This document shows positions 48,063 through 55,278 of a stretch of 64,000 bases of DNA, piece after piece (the stretch's first letter is position 1; every line of letters starts with the position of its first letter). The stretch is taken from the NCBI GenBank assembly GCA_018268895.1, contig JAFDVP010000009.1, positions 280,542-344,541 of the forward strand. Reading direction: 5' to 3'. A program made the translations under genes and the position numbers. The notes under the pieces are model-generated. The model was not told where the DNA came from and ran no database searches. It was given only the letters and a program-made list of their open reading frames with translations. This stretch comes from Acidobacteriota bacterium. Lineage in GTDB: Bacteria > Acidobacteriota > Terriglobia > Terriglobales > Acidobacteriaceae.

Positions 48063-48476
48063 CTACTCTCGCCCCTTCACCCGGTCGTACTGGTACACAT
48101 CGCTCGTCGTACCCAGTGACTCGTTGTAAAGGTTCGTCGCCCCCATCGCCTTCTTCAGCTCCTCGCTGAACTCATGCAGCGAACGCAGGTGGTCGGCCGT
48201 CGCCGGGATCTCCAGCTTGCTGGTTTTGAAGAACTTCTGGTAGCCGCGGTCGAGCAGACGAGCAATTTCGCCGTTCAGCAGCACCCCCGGACGCACCAGG
48301 ATCTCCGGCGTGCCGTCGGGGGCGGGGGCAATCTCCGCAGCGCACCCGAACTTCCTCACCTGAAAGGCGTTCGGGGTCCGCTTTGCACCATCCTGGGCCG
48401 GTGCAACATCAAATCTCTGACTGCCAAGAACGGAGAGAACATCGTTGAAGCTGCGCGTCTGGGTCTTTTTCGCCAT
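48063..48476 (-). CDS. Conserved-looking hypothetical protein
   Basis: The 137-residue product (MAKKTQTRSFNDVLSVLG) is soluble and of mixed alpha/beta composition. It has RVRKFGCAAEIAPAPDG-like strands in the middle and a C-terminal helix (LHEFSEELKKAMGATNLYN) followed by TSDVYQYDRVKG. I recognise no domain. It is convergent with rsmI and divergent from the cysM-like gene, whose start lies 83 bases away, so the two share a promoter region. An ATG four codons earlier (48488) is possible. Confidence 0.6.
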   Translation of the reverse strand: MAKKTQTRSFNDVLSVLGSQRFDVAPAQDGAKRTPNAFQVRKFGCAAEIAPAPDGTPEILVRPGVLLNGEIARLLDRGYQKFFKTSKLEIPATADHLRSLHEFSEELKKAMGATNLYNESLGTTSDVYQYDRVKGRE

Positions 48477-48559
48477 AAGTGCCATCATTTAGACTCGAAG
48501 TTAACTGTCGCACATTCGCACGGGCGCTTCAATCCGCCAGGGCTCACTGAACAGGACAC

Positions 48560-49501
48560 ATGCTGACTACCGTCAAACCGCTGGGCTCCACCATTCTCGA
48601 ACGCATCGGCAACACACCCCTGGTGCGCCTTGAGGTGCTGGACGACCTGTCCGGTATCCAGATTCTAGGTAAAGCGGAGTGGACCAACCCCGGCGGCTCG
48701 GTAAAAGATCGCGCGGCCTCGGCCATCGTCGCCGATGCTTTCAAACGCGGACTTATCGGAGGTTCTGACGCCAAGGGCCTGCTCGACGCCACCAGCGGCA
48801 ATACAGGCATCGCCTACGCCATGCTCGGCGCCGCGCTGCACTTTCCCGTCACGCTCTGCATGCCCTCCAACGTCTCACCTGAGCGCAAGAAGTATCTAGC
48901 GGCATACGGCGCGAGTATCGTCTGGACCAGCCCAGCGGATGGCTCCGACGGAGCCATCCGCAAGGCGCGCGAGCTCGTCGCCGCTGAACCGGGCCGTTAC
49001 TTCTACGCCGACCAGTACTCCAACGACGAGAACTGGCGCGCCCACTACCGCACCACCGCCAACGAGATCTGGGAGCAGACCGAAGGCCAGGTGACGCACT
49101 TCGTCGCCGGCCTCGGCACCTCCGGCACCTTCATGGGCACGACGCGCCGCCTCAAGGAGCTGAACCCCGCCATCCGTTGCATCTCCATGCAGCCTGACGC
49201 CGCCTTCAACGGCCTCGAGGGCCTCAAGCATATGGCCACGGCCATCGTGCCGCGCATCTACGACCCCGCACTGGCCGATGCGAACATTGACATGGATACC
49301 GAGGTCGCCTATCGCATGGCGCGCAACCTCGGTCGCAACCACGGCCTGCTCGTCGGAGTCTCCGCTGCTGCTGCTGTTGCGGCTGCGGTCGAGGTCGCCA
49401 GGCAGGAGGCCGCCGCCGGACGCGAGGCCGTCATCGTCACCATACTGCCCGACTCGTCCGAGAAATACATGAGCGAACACTTCTGGCAGGAACAGGACTA
49501 A
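48560..49501 (+). CDS. cysM: CysM-like cysteine synthase (sulfur-carrier-linked type)
   Basis: The 313-residue PLP enzyme has TILERIGNTPLVRLE, the PLP lysine in NPGGSVKDRAA near residue 50, the phosphate loop TSGNTGIAYAM near residue 85, FVAGLGTSGTFMGT near residue 186, and an end KYMSEHFW. Family members make cysteine from O-acetylserine, or from O-phosphoserine plus a thiocarboxylated carrier (mycobacterial CysM). The adjacent peptidase, sulfur-carrier and activating-enzyme genes favour the second reaction. The substrate (acetyl- or phosphoserine) is inference. The M67 gene starts eight bases after its stop. Confidence 0.88.
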   Translation: MLTTVKPLGSTILERIGNTPLVRLEVLDDLSGIQILGKAEWTNPGGSVKDRAASAIVADAFKRGLIGGSDAKGLLDATSGNTGIAYAMLGAALHFPVTLCMPSNVSPERKKYLAAYGASIVWTSPADGSDGAIRKARELVAAEPGRYFYADQYSNDENWRAHYRTTANEIWEQTEGQVTHFVAGLGTSGTFMGTTRRLKELNPAIRCISMQPDAAFNGLEGLKHMATAIVPRIYDPALADANIDMDTEVAYRMARNLGRNHGLLVGVSAAAAVAAAVEVARQEAAAGREAVIVTILPDSSEKYMSEHFWQEQD

Positions 49502-49509
49502 AGAGGCCC

Positions 49510-49980
49510 ATGCTACACATCCAATACAGCGACTACGAAGCCATGCGCCTCCACGGCGAAGAGACCTACCCGCATGAGTGCTGCGGCGTCCTGCTCGGCA
49601 GGTCCGACGCCGAGGGCAATCATGTTGCGCAGCTCGTTCGTGCCGGGAACACCCGCACCGACTCCGCGCACAACCGCTACAACATCGCTCCGCAGGAGCT
49701 GGTGAAGATTCAGCGCCAGGCCCGCGGACTCGGCCTCGACATCGTCGGCTTCTACCACTCGCACCCCGACCACCCGGCCCAGTGGTCGCCTACGGACTTC
49801 GCCGAGGCTCACTGGATCGGCTGCTCTTACGTCATTACAGCAGTCGACAACGGGAAGGCCACCGACACTAATTCCTTCCTCCTCACCGGCACCACCGAGG
49901 ACGACAAAAAGTTCGTCGATCAGCCCGTCGAGATCGACGTTGCACTCTCGCAATCCAATCAACCGAAAGGCCACGCATGA
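49510..49980 (+). CDS. mec: JAMM/MPN+ (M67) metallopeptidase, Mec-like
   Basis: The 156-residue protein has the complete zinc motif: Glu in YPHECCGVLLG near residue 23, then GFYHSHPDHPAQWSPTD near residues 80-96 (His-x-His, Ser, Asp). Mycobacterial Mec removes newly made cysteine from the CysO C-terminus; JAMM enzymes also trim ubiquitin-like carriers after Gly-Gly. Here both jobs are possible because the next gene encodes a carrier with a tail after Gly-Gly. GAGG precedes the ATG. The stop overlaps the carrier start (ATGA), so the two are made together. Confidence 0.9.
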   Translation: MLHIQYSDYEAMRLHGEETYPHECCGVLLGRSDAEGNHVAQLVRAGNTRTDSAHNRYNIAPQELVKIQRQARGLGLDIVGFYHSHPDHPAQWSPTDFAEAHWIGCSYVITAVDNGKATDTNSFLLTGTTEDDKKFVDQPVEIDVALSQSNQPKGHA

Positions 49981-50279
49981 ACATTCACATCCCAACCCCG
50001 CTCCGGACATACACCGGCGGAGCTGAGACGGTCGCCGTCCCGGGCGGAACCGTCGCCGAGGTGTTCTCCGAACTCACCTCGAAGTTCCCCGAGCTGAAGC
50101 AGCAGCTCTTCACCACCGAGGGCAAGCTCCGCTCCTTCGTCAACGTCTACCTCAACGACGAAGACCTCCGCTACCTCCCCTCCAAGGACGCTACCGCCGT
50201 CGCCTCCACCGACGAGCTGACCATCATCCCCTCCATCGCAGGCGGCTCTGCCTGTTGTAGCTGTTGTCCCCTCCTCTAG
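49977..50279 (+). CDS. cysO: ThiS/CysO-like sulfur-carrier protein with C-terminal Cys-rich tail
   Basis: The 100-residue beta-grasp protein opens MNIHIPTPLRTYTGG, has the ThiS/MoaD middle (TVAEVFSELTSKFPELKQQL, FVNVYLNDEDLRYL) and the closing strand DELTIIPSIAGG. Active carriers end in this Gly-Gly, which is adenylated and turned into a thiocarboxylate. Here ten more residues follow, SACCSCCPLL, then TAG; the reading is clear and no frameshift is needed. The tail must be removed before activation. QbsE of Pseudomonas (ending GGCF, trimmed by a JAMM enzyme) is a known parallel. It overlaps mec by four bases. Confidence 0.88.
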   Translation: MNIHIPTPLRTYTGGAETVAVPGGTVAEVFSELTSKFPELKQQLFTTEGKLRSFVNVYLNDEDLRYLPSKDATAVASTDELTIIPSIAGGSACCSCCPLL

Positions 50280-50306
50280 TTCTTCCCCTTTCAAAACTCA
50301 TAGTTG

Positions 50307-50350
50307 TCATTCCGAGCGAGCATAGCGAGCCGAGGAACCTGCATTTTTGC
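50307..50350. repeat. Intergenic repeat family 1, diverged copy
   Basis: TGTCATTCCGAGCGAG (50307-50322) followed by AACCTGCATTTTTG (50337-50350) has the same arm order as the 15604-15662 copy. It separates cysO from the activating-enzyme gene. Confidence 0.7.
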
Positions 50351-50465
50351 CGTTCGAGCCGCAAATCTGGCAGTAAGCCAACGACTTGCACACCCAATCA
50401 CGGTCGATGAGCCGTTCTGGGGCACTTTGCATCTAGAATTAAAACGAACCTTTACAAGGAACGTC

Positions 50466-51689
50466 ATGCCAACAGCCATTGAAGAAGCCGTACAGCTCCC
50501 GAAGCTCACCAACGAAGAGATCGCCCGCTACTCCCGCCACCTCATCCTTCCCGAGGTCGGCATGGAGGGCCAGCAGAAGCTGAAGGCGGCCCGCGTCCTC
50601 TGCGTGGGAACCGGTGGCCTCGGCGCGCCGCTCGCCCTCTACCTCGCCGCCGCAGGCGTCGGGACCATCGGCCTGATCGACTTCGACGTCGTCGACGAAT
50701 CGAACCTGCAGCGCCAGATCATCCACTCGCAGTCCACCGTCGGCATGCTCAAGGTCGACTCCGCCGAGCAGATGATCAAGGGCCTCAACAAGAACGTCAA
50801 CATCATCAAGCACAACACGATGCTGACCTCCGCCAACGCCCTTGACATCCTCAAGGACTACGACGTCATCGCCGACGGCACCGACAACTTCCAGACGCGC
50901 TACCTGGTCAACGACGCCTGCGTCCTGCTCAAGAAGCCTAACGCCTACGCTTCGATCTTTCGCTTCGAGGGACAGGCATCGGTCTTCGGCACCGAGCAGG
51001 GACCGTGCTACCGCTGCCTCTACCCGGAGCCGCCGCCGCCCGGCCTCGTTCCCTCGTGCGCTGAAGGCGGAGTGCTCGGAATCCTGCCCGGCCTACTCGG
51101 CGTCATCCAGGCCACCGAGACCATCAAGCTCATCCTCGGGCTCGGGGAGCCGCTGATCGGCCGCCTGCTGCTCGTCGACGCGCTCGGCATGGGCTTCCGC
51201 ACGCTCAAGCTGCGCAAGAACCCCGACTGCCCCGTCTGCGGCACACACCCCACCGTCACCCAGCTGATCGACTACGACCAGTTCTGCGGCATCGAGAAGC
51301 CCAAGACCGTCGGCCCGCTCGAGGTCGCACGCGACAAGGCCGTCGCCGGCGGCTCCGTCGTCGACGGCATCCCGCAGGTCACCGTCGAAGAGCTCAAGAA
51401 GAAGCTCGACGCAAAGGAAAACATCTTCGTCCTCGACGTTCGCGAGCCGCACGAGTACCCCATCGCGAACCTCGGCGCGCCGCTGATCCCGGTAGGCTCC
51501 CTCGAGGGCCGCGTCTCCGAGATCGCCGCGCACAAGAACGACGAGGTCATCGTCCACTGCCGCTCCGGAGCACGCAGCCAGAAGGCCGCGCTCGTGCTCA
51601 AGGCTGCGGGCTTCACCAACGTCTCCAACCTCTCGGGCGGCATCCTCGCCTGGGCCGACAAGATCGACCCGACGATGGCGAAGTACTAA
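50466..51689 (+). CDS. moeZ: MoeB/ThiF-rhodanese sulfur-carrier activating enzyme (MoeZ-like)
   Basis: The 407-residue protein has an E1-like adenylation domain (YSRHLILPEVGMEGQQKL; VGTGGLGAPLALYLAAAG near residue 50; DESNLQRQI; ADGTDNFQTRYLVND), zinc cysteines in CYRCLYPEP and CPVCGTH, and a C-terminal rhodanese domain (about 305-400) with the active Cys in VHCRSGARSQKAA. MoeZ-type enzymes adenylate a carrier's Gly-Gly and pass sulfur to it. AAGGA lies six bases before ATG 50466; the longer upstream frame is non-coding repeat. It should act on the tailed carrier encoded just upstream, after trimming. Confidence 0.93.
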   Translation: MPTAIEEAVQLPKLTNEEIARYSRHLILPEVGMEGQQKLKAARVLCVGTGGLGAPLALYLAAAGVGTIGLIDFDVVDESNLQRQIIHSQSTVGMLKVDSAEQMIKGLNKNVNIIKHNTMLTSANALDILKDYDVIADGTDNFQTRYLVNDACVLLKKPNAYASIFRFEGQASVFGTEQGPCYRCLYPEPPPPGLVPSCAEGGVLGILPGLLGVIQATETIKLILGLGEPLIGRLLLVDALGMGFRTLKLRKNPDCPVCGTHPTVTQLIDYDQFCGIEKPKTVGPLEVARDKAVAGGSVVDGIPQVTVEELKKKLDAKENIFVLDVREPHEYPIANLGAPLIPVGSLEGRVSEIAAHKNDEVIVHCRSGARSQKAALVLKAAGFTNVSNLSGGILAWADKIDPTMAKY

Positions 51690-51710
51690 ACCGTTAGCAC
51701 AACACAAGGC

Positions 51711-51738
51711 AAAGGCCCGAACAACCGTTCGGGCCTTT
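51711..51738. terminator. Terminator after the sulfur-carrier cluster
   Basis: A perfect 12-bp stem (51711-51722 with 51727-51738, loop AACC) is bordered by AAA on the left and TTT on the right. It lies between convergent genes. Confidence 0.85.
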
Positions 51739-51775
51739 CATCTTTCAGGTTGTCATCCCGGGCTGCCAGCAAAAC

Positions 51776-52351
51776 TCAGGAGGAGCAGCCGCCACCCCGA
51801 TGCTGTCCTGTCTTCAGGTCAACGGTGAAAGGAACATCCTTGTCGGTCAGCATGTTCCACCCCGTTCCATGGAGCATCTCGCCCTCAACTCCAGTGAGGC
51901 GGAGTCCTTCCCAGCTCAGCCGCCGGGTGTGCCAGGCTTCGCCATCCGCTCCCCAGGCGAGGATGGTATGAAAGCCGACGAACAATAGAAGATTTTGTGA
52001 AGCCACGGCACGGACCTCTACAACTGGCTTGAGGCGAATATGGGTCGAAGTCTGCGGATTCAATGTGTCGATGATGTAAGCGTAGCCACCGGCTACGGCG
52101 CAAAGCTCGCTGGGGTTCGGACAGGCATGTACACCTGTTGGCATGGAGCGATCGGTAAACCCAAGCGCACAGGTGGCAAGAAATATCCCGCCAGCTTCAG
52201 GTTTGACGAGCAGTTGCAGCGCACCCCGTGCGAGTGCGTCCTCTTCGCCTGCAATCTGCTGCGGGTAGATGAACTGCCGCGCTGGCGCGATCAGCGGCGG
52301 AGTCTTGAGAATTTCAGCCTGCCAGTTGTGATGAAAGGTGTTTTCAGCCAC
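51776..52351 (-). CDS. Unknown protein ending in GGGCSS
   Basis: GTG 52351 overlaps the end of the phosphatase gene (stop 52344-52346), indicating coupled translation, and gives 191 residues. The product has alternating beta strands (AGGIFLATCALGF, GGYAYIIDTL, VASQNLLLFVGFHTILAWG, LSWEGLRLTGVEGEMLHG) suggesting an all-beta fold. It ends VDLKTGQHRGGGCSS. I recognise no family. The Gly-rich, Cys-bearing C-terminus is notable next to a JAMM peptidase and a carrier with GG-SACCSCC, but a link is only suggestive. Confidence 0.65.
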   Translation of the reverse strand: MAENTFHHNWQAEILKTPPLIAPARQFIYPQQIAGEEDALARGALQLLVKPEAGGIFLATCALGFTDRSMPTGVHACPNPSELCAVAGGYAYIIDTLNPQTSTHIRLKPVVEVRAVASQNLLLFVGFHTILAWGADGEAWHTRRLSWEGLRLTGVEGEMLHGTGWNMLTDKDVPFTVDLKTGQHRGGGCSS

Positions 52352-52832
52352 GAGCGTTTGCCTTGATGTTGCGGTTGACCCAGTTCCATTGTTCATCAGT
52401 GTCGGGAACCATACAGCCACGAGCGTTGGTGACCTGATCCCATGCAGCTTCGTGAGGGATGCCCGATCGAACCAGAAGGCCGACGGTTACGACACTGGAA
52501 CGCCCAATACAGGCACGACAGTGAACTCCGATCCGCTTACCCGTCGACAGCTGCTGTTCGAGTGCCGCGAGAAGATGATTGAAGGCTTCAGAATCTGGCG
52601 GAACGCTACGATCGGGAATTGGAAAACGGAGAAACGATATTCCGGCCTGATCGGCAGCAGCAGATTCCTGTTGCAGTCCCAGCTCTTCGGCCTCGTCCTT
52701 TTCAAGCAGAGAGACAACAAGATCAATGCCTGCTTCGCGCAATGCCAGCATCTCGCTATCCAGCCAGTCTTCATCTCTGGGCCGAGGAACAATTGCAATC
52801 TGATCGGTAATCCAATAAGGGCGGGCGATCAT
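52344..52832 (-). CDS. Dual-specificity / tyrosine-type protein phosphatase
   Basis: The 162-residue protein has the Cys-phosphatase signature HCRACIGRSS (Cys-x5-Arg, near residue 103) and the usual earlier strand-helix layout (WITDQIAIVPRPRDEDWLDSE; GIDLVVSLLEKDEAEELG with the general-acid Asp region PIPDRSVP near residue 75). It should dephosphorylate proteins or small phosphorylated molecules in the cytoplasm. It overlaps the upstream PLP-enzyme gene by four bases and the downstream unknown gene by eight, so the three form one tight operon. Confidence 0.85.
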   Translation of the reverse strand: MIARPYWITDQIAIVPRPRDEDWLDSEMLALREAGIDLVVSLLEKDEAEELGLQQESAAADQAGISFLRFPIPDRSVPPDSEAFNHLLAALEQQLSTGKRIGVHCRACIGRSSVVTVGLLVRSGIPHEAAWDQVTNARGCMVPDTDEQWNWVNRNIKANARG

Positions 52833-53953
52833 GGTTTGGCTGCATCCAGTGCCTGTGCGATGTCTTCGAGCAGATCCTCAATCGCTTCGCAGCCTGCGCT
52901 GAGCCGGATGAACCCGTCGGCGATAGCGTCGCCTCCCCAGCGGGCGCGGCGCTCGGCAGATGAGGTGATGCCTCCGAAGCTGGTTGCATCGGTAAGCAGT
53001 CTCGAATACGCAAGGAAAGACTCTGCGGCGGCCTTGTCGCGGAGGATGAAGCTGACGACGGGGCCGAAGTAGCGCATCTGCTTCTTCGCGATGGCATGTC
53101 CGGGATGTGCAGATAGCCCGGGATAGAGCACAGCCTGAACCTCCGGGCGCGTCGTGAGAAATTCCGCGATGGCCTGTGCGTTCTGGCATGAGCGCTCCAG
53201 ACGCAGGGGCAGTGTGGCGATGGAGCGCAGTGCGAGCCAGGCCTCCATCGGGCCGAGCACTCCGCCGGTGAGCGTGCGCCACTGGTCGAGCCTCTTTTGC
53301 AGCTCCGGATCGCGGACAGCAACATGGCCGACGAGGATGTCGCTGTGGCCGGTCATCGACTTGGTATCGGATGCGACCGAGATGTCGGCGCCAAGCGCGA
53401 GAGGAAGCTGACCGAGCGGTGTCGGTGTGGTGTTGTCGACCGCGACCAGCGCTCCGGCTCGGTGTGCCGCCTCGGAGAGCAGAGCGATGTCGCAGACGTC
53501 CATGGTGGGATTGCTCGGCGTCTCTATCCAGAGGAGCCTTGCGCCCTCAAGTTTTTCAGCTTGAGCGTTGCAGGTGGTAGGAGCGAAGCGAAGTTCAACT
53601 CCCATCTTGGCGAAGTACTCCTGCGCCAGGACGCGGGCGGCGTAGTAGGAATTTTCAGGAAGAACGACGGCATCGCCCGGGCGAAGGACGGCGCCAAAGA
53701 CAGCAGTCGTCGCAGCCATGCCGGATGCGAAGACAAGCGCGGAAGCGGTGTACCCGTCACCGGACTCCATCTGGGCGATGGCATCTTCAAGGTGGGTCCA
53801 GGTGGGGTTGTGCGCGCGGGCGTAGGTGTAGGGCACGCCAGCCGGGTCGCCCGGAGCATGATAGGGCGCGGCAAAGACGGGTCCGGCGTGCAGAGGCTCG
53901 CCTGCGACGGCGCGGGTGAGGCCGGAGCGGATGATTTTCGTCGTGTCGCGCAT
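52829..53953 (-). CDS. Cys/Met metabolism PLP-dependent enzyme (cystathionine gamma-synthase/lyase type)
   Basis: The 374-residue fold-type I enzyme has YARAHNPTWTHLEDAIAQ, FASGMAATTAVFG, ENSYYAAR, WIETPSNPTMDVCDI near residue 140, VDNTTPTPLGQ, and the PLP lysine in VASDTKSMTGHSDIL near residue 195. These match the MetB/MetC/MGL group that makes or splits cystathionine or removes thiol from Cys and Met. Which reaction cannot be fixed by sequence alone. It lies 15 bases after thiL on the same strand and faces the cysM-cysO cluster, so a role in moving sulfur between Cys and Met is likely. Confidence 0.88.
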   Translation of the reverse strand: MRDTTKIIRSGLTRAVAGEPLHAGPVFAAPYHAPGDPAGVPYTYARAHNPTWTHLEDAIAQMESGDGYTASALVFASGMAATTAVFGAVLRPGDAVVLPENSYYAARVLAQEYFAKMGVELRFAPTTCNAQAEKLEGARLLWIETPSNPTMDVCDIALLSEAAHRAGALVAVDNTTPTPLGQLPLALGADISVASDTKSMTGHSDILVGHVAVRDPELQKRLDQWRTLTGGVLGPMEAWLALRSIATLPLRLERSCQNAQAIAEFLTTRPEVQAVLYPGLSAHPGHAIAKKQMRYFGPVVSFILRDKAAAESFLAYSRLLTDATSFGGITSSAERRARWGGDAIADGFIRLSAGCEAIEDLLEDIAQALDAAKP

Positions 53954-53968
53954 GTGTCGATTGTAGTG

Positions 53969-54985
53969 TCAGCGTGTTGCGAGGTGTTCCCATCCGCCGG
54001 GTCGCAGGGGAGAGCGACGGCCCTGCAGGTCGGTCAGCATGATGCGGGGCTTACCTCCGCTTGCCTTGTGCACAGAGCCGATGCACGTAAGAGGCACACC
54101 GGCTATGCCGCGCGGGACTATGCCTGGCGCGGTGAAGAGAAGCTCGTAGTCTTCTCCCCCGTGGAGCGCAGCGTACATGGCTGCGTCCGGAGTGAGCTTT
54201 GCGAGGGAGGTGGAGAGGGGAAGTGCGGAGGCGTCGATCTCGGCGCGAACGCCGGAGGCCTCGCAAAGGTGAGTGAGGTCGGTTGAGAGTCCGTCGCTCA
54301 GGTCGATGGCTGCACTCGCGAGATGACGACGCAGGAGAGCGGAGCCGACCGCCAGCCGCGGCTGTGGGAAGAAATGAGGATGGCCCTGCCACCCGGTGAC
54401 CCTTGCAGGCCGATTGCTCGCAAGCAGAGCGGTGAGTTCGGCGTGCGCTCCTCCCAGTGAGCCTGTGACGTAAATGTTGTCGCCGGGTCTGGCTGCGCTG
54501 CGTCGAAGGGCGCGGCCGCGCGGGGCAGAGCCGATGAGGACGATATCGGCAAAGATGAGATCCGCCGGTGACTCTGCCGTATCCCCCCCGGCCAGTACAA
54601 CGCCATGCCGGCTGGCCAGTTCGCGTATCCCGGCGAAGAAGCCCTCCAGCCAGAGCCGTCCTCGTCTTGCGCGCAGCAGGCGGGGGGGGACGGCAAGCGA
54701 GAGGAATGCTGCCAGGGGGGACGCTCCCATGGCTGCCAGATCGCTGAGGCCGCGCGCCAGGCAGCGATGTCCCGCCGAGGCTGCTGGGTGAAGGTCGCGG
54801 CGGAAGTGCCGGCCCTCGAGGGAGAAGTCCGTTGTGACGAGAACTTCGGATCCCCGGGGAGGGCGCAGAATGGCGCAGTCGTCGCCGATACCGAGCGCAA
54901 CCGCCGAATGGCGGGCAGGAAAGGAGCGTCGTATGTGCTCAATCAAAGAGAGTTCGCCGGCGATGGGAGGAGGGGCGCTGCGCAT
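53969..54985 (-). CDS. thiL: Thiamine-monophosphate kinase
   Basis: ThiL phosphorylates thiamine monophosphate to the diphosphate cofactor that Dxs and others need. The 338-residue product begins MRSAPPPIAGELSLIEHIRR; marks are GIGDDCAILRPP (metal/ATP Asp pair), TTDFSLEGRHFRRD, GRGLSDLAAMGASPLA-type ARGLSDLAAMG, VVLAGGDTAESPADL, IDLSDGLSTDLTHL and LHGGEDYELLFTAP. ATG 54985 was chosen because the family starts a few residues before ELSLI; the 81 upstream codons look non-coding. It heads the minus-strand sulfur-metabolism operon. Confidence 0.92.
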   Translation of the reverse strand: MRSAPPPIAGELSLIEHIRRSFPARHSAVALGIGDDCAILRPPRGSEVLVTTDFSLEGRHFRRDLHPAASAGHRCLARGLSDLAAMGASPLAAFLSLAVPPRLLRARRGRLWLEGFFAGIRELASRHGVVLAGGDTAESPADLIFADIVLIGSAPRGRALRRSAARPGDNIYVTGSLGGAHAELTALLASNRPARVTGWQGHPHFFPQPRLAVGSALLRRHLASAAIDLSDGLSTDLTHLCEASGVRAEIDASALPLSTSLAKLTPDAAMYAALHGGEDYELLFTAPGIVPRGIAGVPLTCIGSVHKASGGKPRIMLTDLQGRRSPLRPGGWEHLATR

Positions 54986-55278
54986 CCTGAAAGCAGCATA
55001 AACTTTTGTGCCGCTCAGGGCGTCTAGTCTGACAGCGAGGGCTGCTATGCCGCCAGTTCGACAGGCCACCGAAATGCGTCTTTTGTGGCAGGCTGTTGGG
55101 CGGAAAACAGTGTAGGGTTTGTTGCAGGTAACTGACCTGTTTGTTACCCTCGAAGAAGCCCAAGAGAGTCTGCAATTTTGAAATGCCAATTGGTGAATTC
55201 GATTTACCAGTTGCGATTTGTGAAGCATTCACTCCGCGCCGTGCAGTCTGGCGGCCAAATCTGGGCCAAGAGTAAGGT

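Noticed and set aside
48063..48476. Toxin-antitoxin or regulator role for the small gene before cysM
   Set aside because: No DNA-binding motif or partner gene can be seen; only a shared promoter region is supported.
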